Shown here piece after piece: positions 1 through 5,636 of a DNA stretch of 12,947 nucleotides; the stretch's first letter is position 1; every line of letters starts with the position of its first letter. The notes under the pieces were generated by a model. The model was given only the letters and a program-made list of their open reading frames with translations. It searched no databases and was not told the DNA's origin. Location of the stretch: NCBI GenBank assembly GCA_050251815.1, contig JBFWMB010000104.1:1-12947 (forward strand), written 5' to 3'. Made by a program: the position numbers and the translations under genes. This stretch comes from GWE2-40-63 sp050251815 (GTDB lineage: Bacteria; Bacteroidota; Bacteroidia; Bacteroidales; SZUA-534).

Positions 1-130
1 TTTTTGGAAGCCCATTTGTTGTTTGGGTATTATTTAATGCAATTGATTTTCCATTCTTCTTGATAGTTTGCTTTCTTATTTATAATACCTAATTTCTCAT
101 AAAATAATTTACCGGACAACAGTGATTGTA

Positions 131-172
131 AATTACTAATTGCTCATTGATAATTGATAATTGCTAATCATT
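131..172. repeat. Short heptanucleotide tandem repeat
   Basis: Six consecutive 7-bp units can be read from 131 to 172. The consensus is AATTGMT (M = A or C). The second and fifth units are identical, the fourth is a perfect AATTGAT, and the first, third and sixth differ by one to three bases. The array ends just before the promoter of the downstream U32-family gene and overlaps its possible -33 element. The preceding bases 1-130 are AT-rich and show no supported gene. Similar AATTG-rich heptad runs are, from memory, common in intergenic DNA of Bacteroidota; whether this one affects expression is unknown. Confidence 0.6.
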
Positions 173-193
173 GCAAGCAGCTTTGTATATTTG
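160..193 (+). promoter_or_regulatory. Bacteroidota-type promoter of the U32-family gene
   Basis: TATATTTG at 186-193 is a perfect match to the Bacteroidota -7 consensus TAnnTTTG. An ATTG at 160-163, 22 bp upstream, is a one-mismatch -33 candidate. Transcription would start near 200, leaving a leader of only about 12 nt before the ATG at 212. This placement argues against a TTG start at 161, which would fall inside the promoter. Confidence 0.5.
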
Positions 194-211
194 CAGGCTA
201 AAACTGTTGGA

Positions 212-2188
212 ATGCACAAACCCGAATTATTGTTGCCCGTTGGTAAGCCTGAATCGTTTTATGCCGCAATGCAGGGAGGCGCCAATGCGGTGTACCTGGG
301 GCTTAAAGACTTTAATGCGCGCAACCGTGCCGCCAATTTTACCGAAAGCCAGCTTTTACAGCTAATTGACGAAGCGCACAAACAAAACGTTAAGGTGTAC
401 CTCACCCTGAATACTGTAATCAAGAACGCTGAGTTGCCTGCATTGGCCGAGCTGCTCTGGTTTTTATCGAACACCCGTATCGATGCTGTTATTATCCAGG
501 ACTGGGGTACTTTTTATCTGCTCCGGGAGTTCTTTCCCCGGCTTACGGTGCACGCCAGCACCCAAATGGGAAATCACAATTCGGCCGGAGCCGAATACAG
601 CCGCCAATTGGGTTTTAAGCGGGTGATTCTGGCCCGCGAATTAACGCTTGCCGAACTTACCGGTATTCAACAAAACACCACCATCGAAACCGAAGTATTT
701 GTTCATGGCGCTTTGTGTTATTCCTTTTCGGGGATGTGTTTGTTCAGCAGCTACCTGGGTGGTGCCGGAGCCAATCGGGGTATGTGTGCGCAGCCCTGTC
801 GCCGTTTTTACAACGATGCCGATGACAAAAAACTGATTTTTAGCCTTAAAGACAACGAACTCATCGACTACCTCCCCGATATCATGGCCCTGGGTGTGCA
901 TTCACTCAAGGTAGAAGGTCGTTTAAAATCGGCTGAGTACGTTTATCGGGTAGCCCGGGCTTATCGCCTGCTTATTGATTTCCCCGACCGCCTACAGGAA
1001 GCTAAAGAACTGTTGGCTATGGATATGGGTCGTGATAAAACGGCCTGGTTCTTTGCTGATAAGCTTGGCGATTCCATCACCACGCATCCGGGAACGGGCA
1101 TTCCCCTGGGAAGCATTCAATCTGTCGATAAAAAACAACTTACCCTTACCACAAACCACGAACTGAAAGCAGGTTACCGCTTACGGGTACGAACCCAAAA
1201 CGACAGCGAAGCTTTAAGTTTTACTGTCGACACTATTGTTTCGCAAAGCAAGGGCCTGGTAACGCTGCGTCCGGCAGTACCCGGACTGAAACCCGGAATG
1301 GAACTGATGCTGGTGGGTACCCAAAACCACCGTTTTCCGTCGAAACTAAAAGCCACCCAAGCCATTGCACCCATACCCATACCTGCCCCATTAAAGGAAA
1401 GCATCCAAAAGCAATTAAACACGCCAGGCAGCAAACAGCCGGCTTCGCTTTTCCTGCGCATTGCCGATAAGGATTGGCTGCCATTTATCAACTTTCAGTA
1501 CATCGACCATTTACTTATTCAGCCTTCAAAAAGGGACCTGGAAACCTGGACCGAATGGCTGCCTGAACAACTAAGGCAACATCAGGATAAGATATGGTTC
1601 GAACTACCGCAGTTTATCACTGAAAAACAGCTCGTTTTTTATCGAAATATTCTTAAACAATTAAGTGAAGCCGGATTTACGCGTTTTGTGTTAAGTCACC
1701 TCTCTCAAAAGCTGTTACTACCGGCAAACAGTAAGTTTGCTACCAACGAAAATGTTTACGCTTATAACGATGCGGCCGTAAACCTCCTGTTGGCTGAAGG
1801 TTCCCAATGGCTTTGCAGTCCGTTTGAAAACGATATGGAAAATTTAATTCAGGGAAAGAGTCGTCAACAGGTACTGCCGCTGTATTTCTATCCCAAATTG
1901 TTTTATTCGCGGCAACCAGTATCGCTAAGTGAAACAGCTTTTAGTGACGATAAAAACCGCTACCGTCGAGTGGTACGCAACGGTATCACGCATATTCTGC
2001 CCTTGGTTCCGGTGGCCCTGACCCAATACCGAAACAAGCTCGAGAACCTGGGTTTTAACCGTTTTTTGATCGATTTAAGTTTTGAGGAACCTTCAAAAAC
2101 CACCCTGAAGCGGGTATTTGGCAAACTAAAAAAATCAGAAGCCATTCAACCCTCAACCGGATTTAATTTTAAGAAAGGATTGAAATAA
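212..2188 (+). CDS. U32 family protein (RlhA/YdcP-like, 'peptidase U32')
   Basis: The 658-residue protein begins MHKPELLLPVG, the usual U32 opening of a TIM-barrel-like domain. It carries the family signature around residues 160-196: EVFVHGALCYSFSGMC, then NRGMCAQPCR. The four cysteines (C169, C176, C192, C196) are the set that in U32 proteins such as UbiU/UbiV holds a [4Fe-4S] cluster. Length and N-terminal order match E. coli RlhA, which is needed for hydroxylation of C2501 in 23S rRNA. A role in RNA modification is therefore more likely than true proteolysis, despite the family name, but the substrate is inferred. The C-terminal half (about 330-658) is divergent and has only one further cysteine (in WLCSPF), so the Cys-rich C-terminus of E. 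coli RlhA is not conserved. The ATG at 212 was chosen because the TTG at 161 lies in the promoter and its 17 extra residues do not resemble the family. The gene converges on purA across a 105-bp gap without an obvious terminator hairpin. Confidence 0.9.
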   Translation: MHKPELLLPVGKPESFYAAMQGGANAVYLGLKDFNARNRAANFTESQLLQLIDEAHKQNVKVYLTLNTVIKNAELPALAELLWFLSNTRIDAVIIQDWGTFYLLREFFPRLTVHASTQMGNHNSAGAEYSRQLGFKRVILARELTLAELTGIQQNTTIETEVFVHGALCYSFSGMCLFSSYLGGAGANRGMCAQPCRRFYNDADDKKLIFSLKDNELIDYLPDIMALGVHSLKVEGRLKSAEYVYRVARAYRLLIDFPDRLQEAKELLAMDMGRDKTAWFFADKLGDSITTHPGTGIPLGSIQSVDKKQLTLTTNHELKAGYRLRVRTQNDSEALSFTVDTIVSQSKGLVTLRPAVPGLKPGMELMLVGTQNHRFPSKLKATQAIAPIPIPAPLKESIQKQLNTPGSKQPASLFLRIADKDWLPFINFQYIDHLLIQPSKRDLETWTEWLPEQLRQHQDKIWFELPQFITEKQLVFYRNILKQLSEAGFTRFVLSHLSQKLLLPANSKFATNENVYAYNDAAVNLLLAEGSQWLCSPFENDMENLIQGKSRQQVLPLYFYPKLFYSRQPVSLSETAFSDDKNRYRRVVRNGITHILPLVPVALTQYRNKLENLGFNRFLIDLSFEEPSKTTLKRVFGKLKKSEAIQPSTGFNFKKGLK

Positions 2189-2293
2189 GTACAATCACGT
2201 CGTATGGATGATGTTACGTAATAGACTTGTGCGAATTTACCTGCATTAGTAAATCGATAAAACAATCGTTACAGCCGCTCAGGTTATGTTAAT

Positions 2294-3562
2294 TTAGCGT
2301 ATAATTGTCGCATCGCGATCGGGCCCAACCGAAACAATGGTTACGGGAACCCCGGTTTCGCTTTCAATAAAACGGATGTAGTTCATCAGTTCAACAGGCA
2401 AATCGGCTTCGGAGTTTTTACAGGTGATGTCGCATTTCCAACCTGGGAATTCGCGGTACACGGGTTCAATCTCCTGCTCGATATCGTAAGGGAAATAGTC
2501 GCAAATTTCGCCATTAATCTTATAAGCAACGGCTACCTTCAGGGTCTCGAAGCTATCGAGTACATCGGCTTTAGTCATAATCAGGCCGGTAACACCGTTC
2601 AGCATCACGCTGTATTTCAGAGCAACCAGGTCGAGCCATCCACAGCGACGGGGCCGTCCGGTGGTAGCACCGTATTCGTGCCCGATATCGCGAAGCTTTT
2701 GTCCGGTTTCGTCGAATAATTCCGTGGGAAAAGGACCCGAACCCACCCGGGTGCAATAGGCTTTAAAAATACCCAGTACTCCACCAATGCTCTGGGGGGC
2801 AATGCCCATTCCGGTACAGGCACCGGCACAAATGGTGTTCGATGAAGTAACAAAAGGATACGAGCCAAAATCGATGTCGAGCATGGAACCCTGTGCTCCT
2901 TCGGCCAGGATTTTTGTATCGGCTTCGCGAATGTATTGATTAATGACTTGCTCACTGTCGATAAGTGTAAAACGCTTCAAAAACTCAATACTCTCGAACC
3001 ATTCGGCTTCGAGGGTATCCAACTGATAGTCGAAAGCGTATAGCGAGAGTTGCTTTACATGGATCGCTTTTAACTTTTCATATTTTTCGCGGAAGTTGGC
3101 CTGCAAAATATCACCCACACGCAAGGCATTCCGACCCACTTTATCGGTATAAGCAGGCCCAATACCTTTTAGGGTTGAGCCAATTTTTGAATCGCCTTTG
3201 GATTGCTCCATGGCTCCATCGAGCAGTTTATGGGTAGGTAGAATTAAATTGGCTTTTTTTGCCAGACTTAATCGTTGCGGGACATCAATACCAAATTTGG
3301 ATTCAATTTCAAGCACTTCCTGTCTGAAAATTACCGGATCGAGCACCACCCCGTTTCCGATAATATTTTTAGTGTTCTGGTGAAAGATACCCGAAGGAAT
3401 CAGATGCAACACATGCTTTATGTTATTAAACTCCAGACTGTGACCGGCATTGGCTCCACCCTGAAAACGGGTAACCACCTGGTAATTGGGGGTAAGTACA
3501 TCCACAATTTTTCCTTTTCCTTCGTCGCCCCATTGAAGCCCTAATAATACATCAACCTTCAT
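2294..3562 (-). CDS. purA: Adenylosuccinate synthetase
   Basis: This cytoplasmic enzyme joins IMP and aspartate using GTP to make adenylosuccinate, the first committed step from IMP to AMP. The 422-residue length is normal for the family. The N-terminal GTP-binding loop reads LGLQWGDEGKGK, with the catalytic Asp13, and His41 lies in GGANAGH; both are at the same positions as in E. coli PurA. Further conserved blocks are GSTLKGIGPAYTDK (IMP site), EGAQGSMLDIDFG and TTGRPRRCGWLD (Arg contacts to IMP and aspartate). The frame is intact from ATG (3562) to TAA (2294). An A/G-rich leader (AAGAAGAA) abuts the start codon. The Fur-family gene lies upstream on the same strand, but 382 bp with a repeat element separates them, so co-transcription is not obvious. 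Confidence 0.98.
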   Translation of the reverse strand: MKVDVLLGLQWGDEGKGKIVDVLTPNYQVVTRFQGGANAGHSLEFNNIKHVLHLIPSGIFHQNTKNIIGNGVVLDPVIFRQEVLEIESKFGIDVPQRLSLAKKANLILPTHKLLDGAMEQSKGDSKIGSTLKGIGPAYTDKVGRNALRVGDILQANFREKYEKLKAIHVKQLSLYAFDYQLDTLEAEWFESIEFLKRFTLIDSEQVINQYIREADTKILAEGAQGSMLDIDFGSYPFVTSSNTICAGACTGMGIAPQSIGGVLGIFKAYCTRVGSGPFPTELFDETGQKLRDIGHEYGATTGRPRRCGWLDLVALKYSVMLNGVTGLIMTKADVLDSFETLKVAVAYKINGEICDYFPYDIEQEIEPVYREFPGWKCDITCKNSEADLPVELMNYIRFIESETGVPVTIVSVGPDRDATIIR

Positions 3563-3660
3563 TTCTTCTTAGTTTTAAAACGCAAAAGACCCTTTCAAGC
3601 TTTCAGAATCTCCTTATTAATAATTATTTATTGGTTGGATACCCACTAAAATTCCAGCCT

Positions 3661-3693
3661 CGAATTTACTAATTATTTTTTGTATTCGGGAAA
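3661..3693 (-). promoter_or_regulatory. purA: Candidate purA promoter, element-independent
   Basis: On the minus strand, TTTC (3693-3690) and TAAATTCG (3668-3661) lie 21 bp apart. Each differs by one base from the Bacteroidota consensus TTTG / TAnnTTTG. The same -7 variant TAAATTCG occurs upstream of pepD in this window. Transcription would begin near 3655, giving a leader of about 90 nt before purA. No riboswitch fold is recognised in that leader. Confidence 0.3.
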
Positions 3694-3729
3694 GCTGTGG
3701 GCAGATGTTCATAAAAAAAGAGGTTGTCC

Positions 3730-3763
3730 CAAAAGTAATGTGCATTTGCCAAAAACTTACAAA
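3730..3763 (-). promoter_or_regulatory. Candidate outward-facing promoter within the repeat element
   Basis: Reading on the minus strand toward purA, TTTG (3763-3760) is followed after 22 bp by TACTTTTG (3737-3730), an exact TAnnTTTG match. The -7 box overlaps the terminal inverted repeat. If active it would start transcription near 3724 and give purA a leader of about 160 nt. The match is to short motifs in AT-rich DNA, so chance occurrence is quite possible. Confidence 0.25.
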
Positions 3764-3787
3764 ATGGAAGTAATCTTCAAAAAAGGA

Positions 3788-3870
3788 ACGCTGATGACGC
3801 AGATTTTGACTGATTTTCACAGATCTTATCAGCGTAAATCAGTTTTTTCAGCGTTATCCGCGGTCTATCC
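3788..3870. repeat. Palindromic dispersed-type intergenic repeat
   Basis: The segment is an imperfect palindrome centred on AGATCT at 3821-3826. The arms share ACTGATTT (3809-3816) with its inverse AAATCAGT (3836-3843). The heptamer ACGCTGA (3788-3794) recurs inverted as TCAGCGT at 3829-3835 and 3848-3854. The right end reads GTTATCCGCGGTCTATCC. Phrases of this type (ACGCAGATTTT...GATTTTCACAGAT...CAGCG...ATCCGCGGTC) are, from memory, a degenerate repeat scattered between genes in many environmental bacteria. It appears to be nested in the larger inverted-repeat element. No protein is supported here. Confidence 0.6.
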
Positions 3871-3944
3871 CTTTTAATTTGAAAGTAGATGGATTAAATG
3901 TTTGCTTTTTAGACAGCCTCTTCTTTCAGCTTGTAATGGTAAGT

Positions 3945-4439
3945 CTATTTTTTCTCTTTTTTTGCAAGTTCTGTCTGGCACCTTGCGCAAACACCGTAAC
4001 AATAGAGGGCATGGTACTGCAACTCAAAACCGTGCTGTTTGGCTGCCCGCTCTTCAATATCATCGACACGGGGATCGCAAAACTCGGTAACCTTACCGCA
4101 GTTGGTGCATATCAGGTGATCGTGGGGGGCACAATTGTAAGCTTTTTCGAATTGGGCAATATTTTTACCAAACTGATGCTTGATAACCAGGTTACAGTCC
4201 AGCAAAATTTCGATGGTATTATACAAGGTAGCCCTGCTCACCCGGTAATTTTTATTTTTCATGTGAATATAAAGTGTCTCAATATCGAAATGCCCCTCGC
4301 GGTTGTAAATCTCATCGAGAATGGCAAAACGTTCAGGGGTTTTGCGATGCCCCTTGCGTTCCAAATATTTGATAAAGATATCCTTTACCTTATCATTTAC
4401 TGCATCCATTTTAAGTACTTCAAAATGTTCCTTATTCAT
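3945..4439 (-). CDS. Fur family metal-responsive transcriptional regulator
   Basis: This 164-residue protein has the two-domain Fur layout. A winged-helix DNA-binding half (residues about 20-90) contains GHRKTPERFAILDEIY and the recognition helix YRVSRATLYNTIEIL. A C-terminal metal-binding and dimer half follows. C111xxC114 and C151xxC154 form the structural zinc site. H50, E98, H106 and H108 (PHDHLIC) are the expected regulatory-metal ligands. The residue that is Asp in B. subtilis PerR appears to be Glu (E98, in QFEKA), as in E. coli Fur, which argues for iron sensing rather than peroxide sensing; an alignment offset of a residue or two leaves this as inference. An N-terminal extension of about 15 residues precedes the DNA-binding domain. 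The gene is divergent from a metal exporter gene, with 165 bp between the two starts. Confidence 0.95.
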   Translation of the reverse strand: MNKEHFEVLKMDAVNDKVKDIFIKYLERKGHRKTPERFAILDEIYNREGHFDIETLYIHMKNKNYRVSRATLYNTIEILLDCNLVIKHQFGKNIAQFEKAYNCAPHDHLICTNCGKVTEFCDPRVDDIEERAAKQHGFELQYHALYCYGVCARCQTELAKKEKK

Positions 4440-4465
4440 ATGTAGTCTAATTCAAAATAAGAGTT

Positions 4466-4473
4466 CAAAATTA
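4466..4473 (-). promoter_or_regulatory. Candidate -7 promoter element of the Fur-family gene
   Basis: On the minus strand, TAATTTTG (4473-4466) matches TAnnTTTG exactly, placing the transcript start about 20 nt upstream of the ATG at 4439. A -33 TTTG at the usual distance is not evident; the nearest is about 30 bp upstream. The box lies inside an AT-rich imperfect dyad (CAAAA at 4466-4470 facing TTTTG at 4482-4486), which could be an autoregulatory site. No canonical Fur box was identified with confidence. Confidence 0.35.
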
Positions 4474-4604
4474 TACTATTTTTTTGTTTATTGCGGCTTT
4501 TTACAAATAATTTGGCTACAAAAAAAGCTCTTAGCTTACCATCACAAAAAATAAACGAAGTAAACAAAGATAGCTTTAATTTGTACCTTAATTCAATTGT
4601 ATTA

Positions 4605-5231
4605 ATGGATGCTTTAGCAAAACATAAAGAAAAAAGAACCCTTTGGGTGGTGCTACTCACTGCAGTAACCATGTTGGTTGAAATTATTTATGGAATAAGT
4701 ACACATTCCATGGCACTTTTGGCCGATGGTATTCATATGGGGTCACATGTTTTAGCTATTGGATTGAGCTGGCTGGCTTATGTAATGGTTCGTAAATTAT
4801 CGAGCAAGGCATCGTTTAAGGGATCGTCAGAAAAGATACTTTCTCTTTCGGGATTTGCCAGCGGATTGTTTCTGCTGTTCTTTGCCTTTTTCATCATCTT
4901 TGAAGCTTTTCAGCGTTTGCTAAATCCCCTCGAAATTGCTTACCGTGAAGCCATTTGGGTAGCCATAATTGGTTTAGTGGTTAACCTGACCAGTGCCTTG
5001 CTGCTGCATCACAAGCCCGAACACGGCGACTATAACCTTAGGGCTGCCTACCTCCATGTTATTGCCGATGCTTTTACCAGTGTAGCTGCTATTGCCGGCT
5101 TATTCACAGCAAAGTTCTGGGGTATCTTTTGGGCCGATTCCCTTATTGCTCTTATCAGTTCGGCAGTTATTATCAAATGGTCGCTGGGTTTACTTCGCGA
5201 TACCGGAAAAAACCTCATTGATATGGATTAA
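4605..5231 (+). CDS. Cation diffusion facilitator transporter, DmeF-like, lacking the C-terminal domain
   Basis: This 208-residue inner-membrane protein exports divalent metal ions in exchange for protons. About six membrane helices fill residues 12-195. The metal site is visible as H44xxxH48 in helix 2 (ALLADGIHMGSH) and H151xxxD155 in helix 5 (AAYLHVIADAFTS). Together with DYNLRAAYLHVIADA, this resembles the Co/Ni exporter DmeF more than YiiP-type zinc pumps, so the metal is a guess. Two features are unusual. The chain ends at KNLIDMD, just after helix 6, without the cytoplasmic ferredoxin-like dimerisation domain. The loop between helices 4 and 5 is short (LLHHKPEHGDYN) rather than a long His-rich stretch. 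Nothing downstream looks like the missing domain in another frame. The ATG at 4605 was chosen over an in-frame TTG at 4491 because homology starts there. No perfect promoter is seen; TAATTTG at 4577-4583 is the nearest. Confidence 0.92.
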   Translation: MDALAKHKEKRTLWVVLLTAVTMLVEIIYGISTHSMALLADGIHMGSHVLAIGLSWLAYVMVRKLSSKASFKGSSEKILSLSGFASGLFLLFFAFFIIFEAFQRLLNPLEIAYREAIWVAIIGLVVNLTSALLLHHKPEHGDYNLRAAYLHVIADAFTSVAAIAGLFTAKFWGIFWADSLIALISSAVIIKWSLGLLRDTGKNLIDMD

Positions 5232-5396
5232 TTCTTTTTCTATGGGACCGATTTACTAAAGCCGCATCGCATTCCAGCATTTTTATAAGGGTTAATCGCA
5301 AAAACCTACTGCAAGGACAATGGGTTAAAAATCATTAATGCTTTTTTCGAATTGGTGCGTTGGGTTCTACTACAAACTCCTAAAAAAAAGCACTCA

Positions 5397-5413
5397 GAAA
5401 AAAGCCTTTTTTC
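5397..5413 (+). terminator. Weak hairpin, possible terminator
   Basis: GAAAAAA and TTTTTTC pair around a GCC loop, followed by CACTTTTT. The stem is almost entirely A:T, so it would be a weak terminator, and it lies 166 bp beyond the CDF stop codon. It is included only as the best candidate in this gap. Confidence 0.2.
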
Positions 5414-5531
5414 ACTTTTTATCCCTATTCCGATTAAACCACTCAACTTACATTAAATAAAATCCTTATCTCAGGCTCTTGCCGTAGCAAAAACCGAATC
5501 GCTACCCTTTTTAAACTGAATAACATAAGTT

Positions 5532-5562
5532 TTACATTTTCATTCTCCGTTTAAAAATGTAA
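5532..5562. promoter_or_regulatory. Inverted repeat upstream of DPP IV, possible operator
   Basis: TTACATTTT (5532-5540) and AAAATGTAA (5554-5562) form a perfect 9-bp inverted repeat separated by 13 bp. The half-site centres are 22 bp apart, about two DNA turns. The dyad ends 9 bp before the TTTG of the proposed -33 box, which is where an activator or repressor dimer could bind. No cognate regulator can be named. Confidence 0.35.
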
Positions 5563-5571
5563 TCTTTGAGT

Positions 5572-5602
5572 TTTGCATGCGACTATTTAATCCATAAGGT
5601 TT
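5572..5602 (+). promoter_or_regulatory. Candidate promoter of the DPP IV gene
   Basis: TTTG at 5572-5575 is followed after 19 bp by TAAGGTTT at 5595-5602, which resembles TAnnTTTG with a one-base shift. Transcription would begin near 5609, about 28 nt before the ATG at 5637. The leader is A-rich and lacks a Shine-Dalgarno, as is usual in Bacteroidota. Confidence 0.3.
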
Positions 5603-5636
5603 TTATGCAAACAAGATAAATCAATAATTCAGAACA

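Larger units (their letters stand above)
3720..3920. mobile_element. Possible relic MITE-like element with terminal inverted repeats
   Basis: GAGGTTGTCCCAAAAG at 3720-3735 faces its imperfect inverted copy at 3905-3920, whose reverse complement is GAGGCTGTCTAAAAAG; 13 of 16 positions match. A-rich flanks extend the similarity a few bases outward on both sides. A terminus of the form GAGGYTGTCYCAAAAG resembles ends of insertion sequences I remember from Bacteroidota, but I cannot name a family securely. The 201 bp between the ends encode no transposase, so this would be a non-autonomous or internally deleted relic. A clear target-site duplication is not visible. It sits 24 bp beyond the stop codon of the Fur-family gene and contains a second, palindromic repeat. 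Confidence 0.45.
5232..5636. other. Gene-free intergenic stretch between the CDF and DPP IV genes
   Basis: No open frame with protein-like content is supported in these 405 bp, and no RNA gene is recognised. The stretch is AT-rich. It holds a weak A/T hairpin at 5397-5413 that might end CDF transcription, a 9-bp inverted repeat at 5532-5562, and a low-scoring promoter candidate before the peptidase gene. Small unannotated RNAs cannot be excluded by eye. Confidence 0.6.

Noticed and set aside
131..172. CRISPR-like array
   Set aside because: Units are 7 bp, directly adjacent and without spacers, so this is a simple tandem repeat.
161..211. In-frame TTG start adding 17 residues to the U32-family protein
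   Set aside because: The segment overlaps the heptad repeat and the -7 promoter box at 186-193, and the added residues do not resemble the family N-terminus; the ATG at 212 fits both.
2189..2293. Terminator between the convergent U32-family gene and purA
   Set aside because: Only a 4-bp CGAT/ATCG pairing was found and no T-run follows it, so no terminator is claimed.
3680..3877. 65-residue open frame in the purA-fur gap
   Set aside because: It runs straight through the inverted-repeat element and the palindromic repeat; such frames are typical spurious translations of this repeat.
3879..4445. 188-residue plus-strand frame opposite the Fur-family gene
   Set aside because: It is antisense to a gene with clear Fur motifs and shows no family features of its own.
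4491..4604. In-frame TTG start adding 38 residues to the CDF transporter
   Set aside because: Family similarity begins at the ATG at 4605, and the upstream stretch is AT-rich promoter-like DNA.
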